Positions 13,273 to 20,392 of a stretch of 22,493 nucleotides of DNA are shown piece by piece. The DNA is from Candidatus Izemoplasma sp. (GTDB taxonomy: Bacteria > Bacillota_I > Bacilli_A > Izemoplasmatales > Izemoplasmataceae): contig SLFZ01000083.1 in NCBI GenBank assembly GCA_007123975.1, forward strand, positions 1 through 22,493, given 5' to 3'. The notes beneath the pieces were generated by a model. The model was not told the DNA's origin. It ran no database searches and was given only the letters and a program-made list of their open reading frames with translations. Numbering within the stretch: position 1 is the first letter of the stretch; every line of letters starts with the position of its first letter. Made by a program: the position numbers and the translations under genes.

Positions 13273-15618
13273 TTATTCTGACCCCCTTAGTGACGGATTG
13301 AAGGCATCGCGCAAGGCGTTACCAAACAGGTTGAAGGTAATCATCAGAATCGAAATGACGATTGCCGGGAAGATGGTCAGGTATGGACGGTTAAGCATCG
13401 CCGCTTGCCCGTCAGACAGCAACACGCCGATGGAAACCCCTGAAAGTTCAAGGATACCAAAGAGCTTAAACGACTGTCCGTGTCCGATACCGAATCCGAG
13501 GTACGAAAGCGCGGCTTCGGTAAAGATAACAGCGGGAATCATCAGGATGCTCGCGGTGATGATGGTGCCGATGCCGTTAGGCAGGATGTGTCGGAAGATC
13601 AAGCGTGAGTCTTTCGCGCCCAAGGTGCGGGATGCGAGGACATATTCACGGCCTTTGTATCGATAGAACTGGGTCCGCGTGACACCGGCCACGCCAATCC
13701 AACCGGAAACAATCAAAATGAGGATGAGCGACAGCGCTCCCGGACCGATAAGGGCCATGAAAATCGATAAGGTAACAAGCCAAGGAATCCGTCCAATAAG
13801 CTCACTGAAACGTTCCATGACCAAGTCAACTTTACCGCCGTAGTAACCGGAAATCGAACCGTAGATGATGCCGACGGTGATGTTAATAAATGAAGCGATG
13901 AAACCAAGCATCAACGAGGTGCGGAGTCCGAACCAGGTCAAAGCAAACATGTCTTGACCCATGTTGTTGGTTCCGAAGATGTAGTATGGTGGTGTGTCAT
14001 AACCCATTAGGACGCCAAAGTTGATGAATACACGGTAGTTGTAGAAGAAAACGCGTTCACCCGTGCGCGGGTCAATCTGACTTCCGGCATCGATGCGCTC
14101 TTCAACGCGTGTGAAGACGCATGGACGTTCTGGGTCAGGTGAATCGAAGCCCCATCCATCGGGGTTGCCGTATGGGTGCTCAACGATTTCACAACGGTCA
14201 GCGTACTCTTCAAGTAAGCGGTCATATTCACGTCCACCGTACGTTCGACGGCGTTCGCCAAATGCGGCGCCGTATGTATCGTAAATGAAGTTTGCACTAA
14301 GAATTTCAGCGTTTATACGGCTCTTGTAGCCAGTTCCTTCACCGCTAGCGCGGGTCCAACGTGCGAGCGCCCATCCATATTCATGGAAGTGTGGCTCTTC
14401 TTCTCCGTCATGATATACGCTGACGGATTCAAGCGTGATTTCAAGATCATCTGACTCTGATAACAACGCGAAGCGGATTATCGAATTGAATTCATCAGTA
14501 ATCGTTAAGGAGTCAAACACAAAAATCTGATGCGTGCCCGCTTCGGTGATTTCACCGACTCTTTGGTATACATCATATTGGTTGAGCACAAGCACAGCAA
14601 CCGTTGCACCTTCAGTGATTTCGTCAATAACGAACTCAATGTAGCTATTTTCACTTGAATCAAACTCAGCAACGTTTTGGCTAGCGATGGTCGTGTTAAA
14701 GTTGCTGCTTGTTGTGTCAAAGTCGACCGAACTCACTGGCGTATTAGCGTCGCCAAACTGTAGATCCACGTCTTCATGTATCGTCGCAGTACGGTTTGAA
14801 AACTCAACTTTGATACGCGAATCAAACGCTTCGGTCACGTCGTTCATGACGTCAAACACTTCAACTTGATAGGTTCCTGGTAGTGCGTCGGCGCCTGCTG
14901 CGTCAAAGAATGTATCAATCTTTGTGTAGTTGTCGCCACCATCAAGGCTTACGAGGACGCTCATGTTACGAACGTTTGAGTTTGCAGGAATAACAACATT
15001 GATAAACGGGTTTTCATCGGGATCAAAAGTAAACACGTCATCCGACATCACCGTAATCAGTCGATGCTCTCCTTGGAAGCCGAAGATGACTTCGCCACCG
15101 TAACACGCCGAATCACGCGTACCAAATCCGGTACACGGAACAACTTCGTTAGTGAGCGTGTCCATGTCAATGTGCAAGTGACGGTAGGTCACGAACGTGG
15201 TGCGCAGTTCAGCGGGTAGGTAATCCGGCACGGTTTGGTACGGCAAACCGAGTCCGGTTTCTGGGTCGATGGTGGTTCGGTCTACACGAACCTCGCTGAC
15301 TCTTGCGCGTCCATCCATGATTCCCCAGCGTTCAAAAATGGGCCAGCGCGGTGATAGGTTTCGTATATCTTCGTGCACGCCCGTGTACGCTTTGGTGGTC
15401 GTGATCGGTACGATGACGGCTAGGAAAATCATGGTGAAAAGGATGATTGAGGCAATCACATTTGTTTTATTGCGCGCGAAGCGTGACATCGCATCGCGGA
15501 AATATCCAACGGGTTTGGTTTCGAACTTTTTGTCAAAAATCTTTTCGTCTTTATCCACAAGGGCGAAATCTTCTGACGTAAAGTTCTTTAGTTCGTCTTT
15601 GTTGTAGTTCGCAGCCAT
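13273..15618 (-). CDS. oppC: Oligopeptide ABC transporter permease OppC with giant extracytoplasmic domain
   Basis: Permease subunit of 781 residues (about 300-350 is usual). Residues 1-52 are cytoplasmic and TM1 is about 53-72. Residues 75-545 form a large loop that by topology lies outside. The normal permease core begins at YYIFGTNNMGQDMFALTWFGLRTS, with its EAA loop at about 659-681 (VLASRTLGAKDSRLIFRHILPN) and about five more TM segments. In the loop, 195-288 and 317-405 look like two copies of one beta-rich module. Both share an F-x-F/E-F-D start, an ENxxI-x-V stretch, a VLV strand, GTxQ-x-x-VFD and an EAF/DEF-S-x-I pattern. Cysteines C162/C172 and C476/C500 flank the pair and could form disulfides. 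The ATG overlaps the oppB stop by one base. Confidence 0.93.
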   Translation of the reverse strand: MAANYNKDELKNFTSEDFALVDKDEKIFDKKFETKPVGYFRDAMSRFARNKTNVIASIILFTMIFLAVIVPITTTKAYTGVHEDIRNLSPRWPIFERWGIMDGRARVSEVRVDRTTIDPETGLGLPYQTVPDYLPAELRTTFVTYRHLHIDMDTLTNEVVPCTGFGTRDSACYGGEVIFGFQGEHRLITVMSDDVFTFDPDENPFINVVIPANSNVRNMSVLVSLDGGDNYTKIDTFFDAAGADALPGTYQVEVFDVMNDVTEAFDSRIKVEFSNRTATIHEDVDLQFGDANTPVSSVDFDTTSSNFNTTIASQNVAEFDSSENSYIEFVIDEITEGATVAVLVLNQYDVYQRVGEITEAGTHQIFVFDSLTITDEFNSIIRFALLSESDDLEITLESVSVYHDGEEEPHFHEYGWALARWTRASGEGTGYKSRINAEILSANFIYDTYGAAFGERRRTYGGREYDRLLEEYADRCEIVEHPYGNPDGWGFDSPDPERPCVFTRVEERIDAGSQIDPRTGERVFFYNYRVFINFGVLMGYDTPPYYIFGTNNMGQDMFALTWFGLRTSLMLGFIASFINITVGIIYGSISGYYGGKVDLVMERFSELIGRIPWLVTLSIFMALIGPGALSLILILIVSGWIGVAGVTRTQFYRYKGREYVLASRTLGAKDSRLIFRHILPNGIGTIITASILMIPAVIFTEAALSYLGFGIGHGQSFKLFGILELSGVSIGVLLSDGQAAMLNRPYLTIFPAIVISILMITFNLFGNALRDAFNPSLRGSE

Positions 15619-16718
15619 TATTTTCTTGCCCCCATTCTGATTCGCGGGTCAACAACGCCGTACGATAAGTCAACGAGCAGAACCGCAAAGAGGCCGATAA
15701 CGGTGTAGAATGCAGTAATACCCAAAATCAGATCGTAGTCGTAGTTGTTTCGTTCCATGGCGTCGATGAAGACGCGTCCAGTACCCGGAATGCTGTAGAT
15801 TCGTTCGATGATGACCGAGCCACTGAGGAGCCCAACAAACGATGCAATGATTGATGGAATCAGCGGAACCATTGAGTTGCGCATGGCGTGGCGTATAACC
15901 GATTGACGGTAATTTAAGCCTTTGGTGCGTGCCAATAACAAGAACTCGGACGTTAGCACTTCTGTCAGCTCGGCGCGTGTCAGACGCGTTAGGCCGGCAA
16001 TAGAGTTAAACGAAAGCCCGAGCACAGGAAGCACCATCGAGGTGAAGCGGACGGCCCCCGTGGCATGGGCGGGCGGAAATCGCCGAGGCAACCATCCAAG
16101 TTGATAGCCGAAGGTGAGCACCAACAGCAGCATCACCACGAAACTCGGGATGGAGATAAAGATCATAACACCGATGGATATCACGTTATCGGTGAGTTTA
16201 TCCTTTCTTAGTGCTGCCCATATTCCAAGGGCAAACCCAATCGGAATATAGAAAAAGAGCGCCGTGATGTTCAATCGAACGGTGACAGGAATACGTTCAG
16301 CCAAAATATCGAACACAGGGCGGTTGGGTTGAACACGGGACGAGGTGCCCCAGTTCCATTCAGTGGCAATGTTGGTAACCCATGCGAAATACTGTTGCCC
16401 AATGGGAACGGGTTCAAAAATACGGTACTGCGTTCTCCGTTCATTGGTGATAGGATCGCGGAATGTTTCGCGTAGATACTCTCCGTTTCTCATCCGGGGA
16501 TAAGTGCCTTCATCCAACTGACGAATAACGGCGGGATCACGTTCAACGCGCTCGGTAAAAAATCCATCCGAGACCTGACGAGCATACCATTGAGAACGCT
16601 CATCTGTCTCCGTCGGCGGATACACAGGCGCGCTTTTCAAAATGATGAAGTTCATTGAGAGAATGCTCGCCATCATGATGAAAATCCACACAATCCGGAT
16701 TAATGTGTACCTTAACAT
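15618..16718 (-). CDS. oppB: Oligopeptide ABC transporter permease OppB
   Basis: Inner permease subunit of 366 residues (about 306-320 is usual). TM1 is at 5-28. Residues 31-142 form an extracytoplasmic loop about 50 residues longer than in E. coli OppB and rich in charged residues. The core starts at RIPVTVRLNITALFF. The EAA loop, which contacts the ATPases, is at 258-285 (FLLLARTKGLNYRQSVIRHAMRN), followed by the typical ERIYSIPGTGRVFIDAM block and the C-terminal VDPRIRMG end. A weak AGTAGGCGA site precedes ATG 16718. It is the first gene of the oppBCDF cluster and lies 486 nt after oppA. An extended -10 promoter at 16773-16781 could express it separately from oppA. Confidence 0.95.
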   Translation of the reverse strand: MLRYTLIRIVWIFIMMASILSMNFIILKSAPVYPPTETDERSQWYARQVSDGFFTERVERDPAVIRQLDEGTYPRMRNGEYLRETFRDPITNERRTQYRIFEPVPIGQQYFAWVTNIATEWNWGTSSRVQPNRPVFDILAERIPVTVRLNITALFFYIPIGFALGIWAALRKDKLTDNVISIGVMIFISIPSFVVMLLLVLTFGYQLGWLPRRFPPAHATGAVRFTSMVLPVLGLSFNSIAGLTRLTRAELTEVLTSEFLLLARTKGLNYRQSVIRHAMRNSMVPLIPSIIASFVGLLSGSVIIERIYSIPGTGRVFIDAMERNNYDYDLILGITAFYTVIGLFAVLLVDLSYGVVDPRIRMGARK

Positions 16719-16772
16719 AAGGATTCGCCTACTTTCTAAAAGTTTCGAGTTGTCCAGGGTGGTAAGGTGAAT

Positions 16773-16781
16773 ATTGTATCA
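16773..16781 (-). promoter_or_regulatory. Possible extended -10 promoter for oppBCDF
   Basis: On the minus strand TGATACAAT is an extended -10 element (TGn plus TACAAT). No clear -35 is present. A start near 16766 would give a leader of about 48 nt to oppB. It would allow the ATPases and permeases to be made when oppA transcription stops at the intergenic hairpins. Confidence 0.45.
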
Positions 16782-17032
16782 AGTTTTGCGAACGTCGTGT
16801 GGGTCGCGTGCGATGCATAAGCGTTCACATCGATGCCCTTGTCTTGAGTTAAACCAATTGATGAATAAAGAATCACCGTGTCTTTCATTCATGAATTCGC
16901 ATAAATCAAAGGAACGCACAAACGATAAAACATCGTATCCCTTCTACACGGGCCGGTGCGGAACGCATGAAAACGCATCTTTTGCGTCACCGCGCTACGC
17001 AAAACGGTGTTGGTCGCAAAACGGGTGGTACA

Positions 17033-17052
17033 AAAAGGGGAAAGCCCCTTTT
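17033..17052 (-). terminator. Terminator-like hairpin downstream of oppA
   Basis: AAAAGGGG and CCCCTTTT pair around a 4-nt loop. On the minus strand the 3' arm ends in a five-T run. With only four G-C pairs it may act as a partial terminator, letting some transcription continue into oppB. Confidence 0.5.
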
Positions 17053-17060
17053 ATAAACAT

Positions 17061-17101
17061 TATGCAAACCACCTATGCACAATGCAAAGATGGTTTGCAT
17101 A
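17061..17101 (-). repeat. 11-bp perfect inverted repeat in oppA-oppB spacer
   Basis: TATGCAAACCA (17061-17071) and TGGTTTGCATA (17091-17101) are exact reverse complements around a 19-nt loop. The loop repeats part of the arm (ATGCA, ATGCAAA). No T run follows on either strand, so this is an RNA hairpin or a protein site rather than a terminator. Confidence 0.6.
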
Positions 17102-17125
17102 GCCGTTTTAAAAATCTTTTCTTTT

Positions 17126-17179
17126 GAAAGCGATTAGGAAGGAATAACCGCGAGGGTTATTCCTTCGCAAAATCGTTTC
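17126..17179 (-). repeat. Long interrupted hairpin immediately after oppA
   Basis: An 11-bp perfect stem (AAGGAATAACC at 17139-17149, GGTTATTCCTT at 17155-17165, 5-nt loop) is extended by an outer stem: GAAA plus CGATT pairs with AATCG plus TTTC, separated by a small internal loop and a bulged G. No T run follows on the minus strand. A 3' stabilising structure that protects oppA mRNA from exonucleases fits better than a terminator. Confidence 0.6.
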
Positions 17180-17204
17180 GGCTAACGGTTATAATGCGTT
17201 AGCG

Positions 17205-19589
17205 TTAGTCTTGAAGTTCCATACCTTTGTTGACGAATACGGTTCCAACAAGGGCACGTTGAATGGCGTTGAATGACCAGATTTGTGTTACAAAGTCATC
17301 CACTTCAGGATCGAATACGTTAACGGCAATGTTCGGACTAGAGGTGTCAATGCCCCAGTTAAGGGTAAATCCACCACGGTTGTCGTCGGCGAAGACATCC
17401 ATGAAGCTCGATGCGTTAAGGGTTCCGCCTGCGATACCACCGATTGAGAGGTCAAAGCGACCTTCCATCATCCAGTCGAAGTAAATGCCTGGGAAGTCTT
17501 TAGGCTCAACAATGACTTCGACGCCAATGTCAAGATCTTCATGGTAGAAAATCGATTCGAAAGAGTCTTTGATGAACTCACCGAAGGCAACTTGTGCGTC
17601 GCTTCCGCTGAAGATCAAGAGTTCGAGTTCAATGGTGTCGCCAGCGCTGTAGTAGCCAGCTTCAACCATTTCTTCGACAGCAATTTCAAAGTTGAACAGT
17701 GCACGGTCAGGCGCAAATCCATAGGTTTCAGGCGAGCGACCTTCAGCAACTAAGTAGTGCTGGTCGGTGACGCGGAATGAAAGACCACTGGCGGGCTCAA
17801 CCATGTACGCTTCAGTGTAGAGGAATTGCTGTGGTGCAGAGGTGACCAGTACGTCGAATGCGAGGGTTTCGCGGTCAATCGCGTAGTACATCGCAAGTCT
17901 GAACCACTGGCTGGCAAGAATCGGTTCCGGCGTGAAGTTGCTGTCCGGGAACATACGATCTTGACGGTATTGGTTTTCAAGCATGTTGATCATGAGGCGG
18001 AACGTGGTCGCACCAGGAATACGGCGCATGCGTGGGTCATCTGCATTGTCTTCGTACTCAGCGCCCGGTACACCTACGCTGTCAAGTCCACCAGCAAGGA
18101 ACTCTTGGAACGCAACTTCAGCGTCAGCGATGATGATGAAGTTGATGCCGGTGATGCTGTAACGGTCAGGTGAGTGGAAGTTCGGGTTTTCGCTAAGTTC
18201 GAGAACTTGGTCAGGTTCGTAGTAGTCGAGCACGAACGGACCATGGTATGCAGTGGTGTCTGCAGTGGTTCCGTATGCTTCGCCAACTTCTTCATAGAGT
18301 CCGAGGTGAATCGGAGTCATAACGAACGATGACAGCCAGTAGATTACGCCCCACTCATCAATTGTTTCAGCAAAGCGGAACTCAAGTGTGTAGTCGTCAA
18401 CTGCACGGAGACCAACGTCTTCCCAGTCAACGTCGCCATCACGGTAAGCTTGGGCGTTGCGAATCTCTTGCGGCGGTGTCATGAAGTCGCCTCCACCAGA
18501 AATGGCACGGAACCAACCTTCGTCAATAGCTAACTTGTAAGTATCGATGAAGTCGTGTGCATCAATGTCAGTTGTTAGTCCATCTGTGTCAGTGTCTTCG
18601 TGGAAAGTCCACACGAGGTCTTCACGCAGGCTAATTTGCCATGTGGTCGCTACTTCAGCGCCGGTCGGCAGGACTTCAACGTCCATCGGCAGAGGCATGT
18701 CGGCTGCCATTGAAGGCAGAACTTGCCATCCGTCGCGCTCTTCATTGAATTCGAAATAGAAGAGGTTGTCGAGGAACATGCTGATGACGTCAGAGCTTGT
18801 AGCATCTGAGTAAATCCATTGGTGCAATGTGTCTGGGTTTTGTCCGAGGCGGAGGCGGAATGTGAACTCACCAGCGTTACCTGGGTTGCCATCAGGCATG
18901 GTAACGGTTGAGTCGTCTTCCGTCAAAGTACCACGGAGGGCAGAGAAGCCCATAACCGGTAGGTACTCGTCAACCGGGAGGTCAAGGCGATCACTGTACA
19001 TTGCGAAACCAGCATTTGCGAATACCGGTACGCCACCGTACATGGTCTCAAGCAGAGAAGCCTCAAGAGCAGCAAACAGGTTGTGACGAGTGTCCATGCC
19101 AGCGAATTGGTACGAAATTTCGCCGGTTGGGAAGCGGCCCAGAATTGGTGTCCAATCTTCGCCACCGTCAACATCGATGGTGCGTGCACGGAAATGCGTT
19201 TGACCTTCGAATGTGAAGTGGTAAACTACTACGTATTCACCTTCGCGGTATTGGTCGATGTTGTCGAGGTATTGGATTAGGTGAGTGACGTCTGTTCCAT
19301 CAACGTGGGCTCTAACGCCACGAAGACGATCAAACTTCTCAACACCGAGTGAGAACGGTAGGTCATCCTCGTCTTCCGGGAACGGGTTGGCGCCAAAACC
19401 GAAAGGTCTAACGATCGCGGTGTCGACACCTTGCCATGAAACGTCAACGACATCTTCAGTCTCAGTTGGATCCGGGGTGTCTACTGGTGTTTCATCAGGA
19501 GTAGTCGGATCCGGGTCAATTTCGCCATTACATGCTGCAGCCGTAAAGGCAACAAGACCAAGTGCTAAAACTAGTAAAAATTTCTTCAA
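17205..19589 (-). CDS. oppA: Oligopeptide-binding lipoprotein OppA, enlarged, TTG start
   Basis: Extracytoplasmic solute-binding lipoprotein of 794 residues (about 540-600 is usual) that captures peptides for OppBCDF. The start is TTG at 19589, chosen because AGAGGAGA lies 9 nt upstream and the signal peptide KKFLLVLALGLVAFTAAAC begins at once; an in-frame extension to 19706 has no ribosome site. C20 is the lipidated cysteine, followed by an Asp/Pro/Thr linker (22-46). Residues about 76-141 look like an Ig-like DUF5011-type module (LRGVRAHVDGTDVTHLI, then GEYVVVYHF and RARTIDV). Residues 142-240 are a further added segment. The family-5 binding domain begins near 243 (RLRLGQNPDTLHQWIYSDATS) and continues to the end. 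The protein is strikingly acidic. Two tandem promoters and a long leader lie upstream. Confidence 0.93.
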   Translation of the reverse strand: MKKFLLVLALGLVAFTAAACNGEIDPDPTTPDETPVDTPDPTETEDVVDVSWQGVDTAIVRPFGFGANPFPEDEDDLPFSLGVEKFDRLRGVRAHVDGTDVTHLIQYLDNIDQYREGEYVVVYHFTFEGQTHFRARTIDVDGGEDWTPILGRFPTGEISYQFAGMDTRHNLFAALEASLLETMYGGVPVFANAGFAMYSDRLDLPVDEYLPVMGFSALRGTLTEDDSTVTMPDGNPGNAGEFTFRLRLGQNPDTLHQWIYSDATSSDVISMFLDNLFYFEFNEERDGWQVLPSMAADMPLPMDVEVLPTGAEVATTWQISLREDLVWTFHEDTDTDGLTTDIDAHDFIDTYKLAIDEGWFRAISGGGDFMTPPQEIRNAQAYRDGDVDWEDVGLRAVDDYTLEFRFAETIDEWGVIYWLSSFVMTPIHLGLYEEVGEAYGTTADTTAYHGPFVLDYYEPDQVLELSENPNFHSPDRYSITGINFIIIADAEVAFQEFLAGGLDSVGVPGAEYEDNADDPRMRRIPGATTFRLMINMLENQYRQDRMFPDSNFTPEPILASQWFRLAMYYAIDRETLAFDVLVTSAPQQFLYTEAYMVEPASGLSFRVTDQHYLVAEGRSPETYGFAPDRALFNFEIAVEEMVEAGYYSAGDTIELELLIFSGSDAQVAFGEFIKDSFESIFYHEDLDIGVEVIVEPKDFPGIYFDWMMEGRFDLSIGGIAGGTLNASSFMDVFADDNRGGFTLNWGIDTSSPNIAVNVFDPEVDDFVTQIWSFNAIQRALVGTVFVNKGMELQD

Positions 19590-19704
19590 AATTATATCTC
19601 CTCTCTTTTTTTTGGTAACGTGATCCAAATTTATATAAAATCTCACACACTCCAAACCCAAGGGTTTAGCGATGCATGAAACTCTATACCGAAACTGGCG
19701 AAAC

Positions 19705-19733
19705 AAGTGTGCGTCGTATTAGACGCGGCACTT
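19705..19733 (-). repeat. Hairpin in the oppA leader
   Basis: AAGTG plus GCGTC (19705-19715) pairs with GACGC plus CACTT (19722-19733) around a 6-nt loop, with a 1x2 internal loop. On the minus strand the right arm starts at about the predicted start site of the proximal promoter, so it would be the 5' end of that transcript. No T run follows. Confidence 0.45.
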
Positions 19734-19740
19734 TTGAGTA

Positions 19741-19769
19741 ATTATATCACTTACGAGCGGCTAAGTAAA
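19741..19769 (-). promoter_or_regulatory. Proximal promoter of oppA
   Basis: On the minus strand: -10 TATAAT (19741-19746), a 17-nt spacer and -35 TTTACT (19764-19769). The predicted start is near 19734. Confidence 0.55.
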
Positions 19770-19835
19770 GTGTTAAAGCGTTCAGTTGCACAAACACGGC
19801 ACCATGCTAAGGTGGCCTTCTTAACCGCTAATCAC

Positions 19836-19864
19836 ATTATAATATATACCCTTTTTCGTTTCAA
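19836..19864 (-). promoter_or_regulatory. Distal promoter of oppA
   Basis: On the minus strand: -10 TATAAT (19836-19841), an exact 17-nt spacer and -35 TTGAAA (19859-19864). This is the stronger of the two candidates. The predicted start is near 19829. Confidence 0.7.
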
Positions 19865-19935
19865 GCGGAAATCACCGAACATATGACATGATACGCATAT
19901 ATCTAGGTCAGATGCATTTCGTGGAGGAATGTCTT

Positions 19936-20049
19936 GTGATAAATAATGCGCGCGTGTGCGCGCGTATTTATGATTTGATATGTAACGGTATTTATCTTAG
20001 GAACGCCAATGTGCATATTGTTATGATTGCCGACACACATTTCGCTTAG
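19936..20049 (+). CDS. Speculative small ORF (37 aa)
   Basis: A GTG start at 19936 has GGAGGA 7 nt upstream and opens a frame to TAG at 20047-20049. The product is 37 residues with two cysteines and no recognisable family. The frame runs through the alternating GC tract, which inflates chance coding. No convincing plus-strand promoter was found. It may be spurious. Confidence 0.15.
   Translation: MINNARVCARIYDLICNGIYLRNANVHIVMIADTHFA
19946..19967. repeat. 22-nt alternating purine-pyrimidine tract with inverted symmetry
   Basis: Two CGCGCG blocks separated by TGTG sit in a strictly alternating 22-nt run, flanked by ATAAATA on the left and TATTTAT on the right. It can form Z-DNA or a hairpin (CGCGCG stem, TGTG loop, outer A-T stem with a 3-nt bulge). 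It lies about 80 nt upstream of the distal oppA promoter. Confidence 0.6.
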
Positions 20050-20188
20050 ATACAAGCATAACCAAGCACGGTGATGGCGTTATTTGGGAAATAAAGTAAA
20101 TCATACCTTGTACGCTTCTACCGTGTGTTCACTGTGCAAAACACTTCAAAAACGATGATGCTTTATCGCTCGCAACATCTTTTATCGT

Positions 20189-20356
20189 TTATTCCCCGAT
20201 CGAACCGTGCAAGCGCAAAAAGCTTTCGATGACAACCAACCGCCTATAACTTTCCGCGGCTCCCACTTTAATCATTAAAGCAACGTTTCGCAGTTCTTGT
20301 CTCAACCTGCCTAAAAAATCTGCGTGTTGATACCCTTGCGGTATGTTACGCATCAT
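20189..20356 (-). CDS. Speculative small ORF (55 aa) downstream of the EAL gene
   Basis: ATG ATG at 20356-20351 opens a frame of 55 codons ending in TAA. The product looks helical and protein-like (HADFLGRLRQELRNVALMIK, then RRLVVIESFLRLHG) but matches no family I know. There is no ribosome site; the start directly follows the T run of the terminator at 20359-20385. The frame is the same as that of the GGDEF-EAL gene and stays open all the way from its TAG stop. Possibly a remnant or chance. Confidence 0.2.
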   Translation of the reverse strand: MMRNIPQGYQHADFLGRLRQELRNVALMIKVGAAESYRRLVVIESFLRLHGSIGE

Positions 20357-20358
20357 GC

Positions 20359-20385
20359 AAAAAAAGCGAAGCCGCAGCTTCGCTT
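20359..20385 (-). terminator. Rho-independent terminator of the GGDEF-EAL gene
   Basis: On the minus strand AAGCGAAGC pairs with GCTTCGCTT (9 bp; arms 20377-20385 and 20364-20372) around a CGCA-size loop. A run of T follows (seven A at 20359-20365 on the plus strand, the last two of them within the stem). It begins 7 nt after the stop codon. Confidence 0.93.
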
Positions 20386-20392
20386 CCCACCA

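Larger units (their letters stand above)
16719..17204. other. oppA-oppB intergenic region (486 nt) with three hairpins
   Basis: No convincing gene lies here; the one longer open frame (plus strand, 16774-17127) has no ribosome site and a cysteine-rich, family-less product. In minus-strand order the region holds a long interrupted hairpin right after oppA (17126-17179), an 11-bp inverted repeat (17061-17101), a terminator-like hairpin (17033-17052) and an extended -10 promoter (16773-16781). Short repeats are also present, such as GCAAAACGGTG near 17002 and GCAAAACGGGTG near 17016. The arrangement suggests control of the oppA to oppBCDF ratio. Confidence 0.6.
19590..19835 (-). promoter_or_regulatory. 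oppA 5' leader region
   Basis: If the distal promoter is used, the oppA message begins with about 240 nt of untranslated leader. The proximal promoter gives about 145 nt. It contains a hairpin at 19705-19733, a near-palindrome AAACCCAAGGGTTT at 19654-19667 and the strong ribosome site. I could not match it to a known riboswitch class. Confidence 0.45.
19865..20358. other. Intergenic region without a recognised gene
   Basis: About 490 nt between the oppA promoters and the terminator of the GGDEF-EAL gene. It contains a 22-nt alternating purine-pyrimidine tract (19946-19967), a tiny plus-strand ORF with a good ribosome site (19936-20049), a minus-strand ORF in frame with the preceding gene (20189-20356) and a short palindrome-like CTTTAATcATTAAAG near 20266. 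No tRNA, rRNA, mobile element or CRISPR repeat is seen. Confidence 0.6.

Noticed and set aside
17021..17052. ACGGGTGGTAC followed by a hairpin and T run on the plus strand, resembling a T-box antiterminator and terminator
   Set aside because: The conserved CCGCG after GGTAC is missing, no Stem I or specifier loop was found upstream, and no plus-strand gene follows; the next gene, oppA, is on the opposite strand.
16774..17127. 117-codon open frame on the plus strand between oppB and oppA
   Set aside because: It has a TTG start without a ribosome site, a cysteine- and lysine-rich composition unlike neighbouring proteins, no recognisable family, and it runs through several hairpins.
19654..19667. 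AAACCCAAGGGTTT as a telomere-like or phage attachment repeat
   Set aside because: It is a single copy with a 2-nt centre and no second copy or integrase gene in the window; kept only as a possible operator in the oppA leader.
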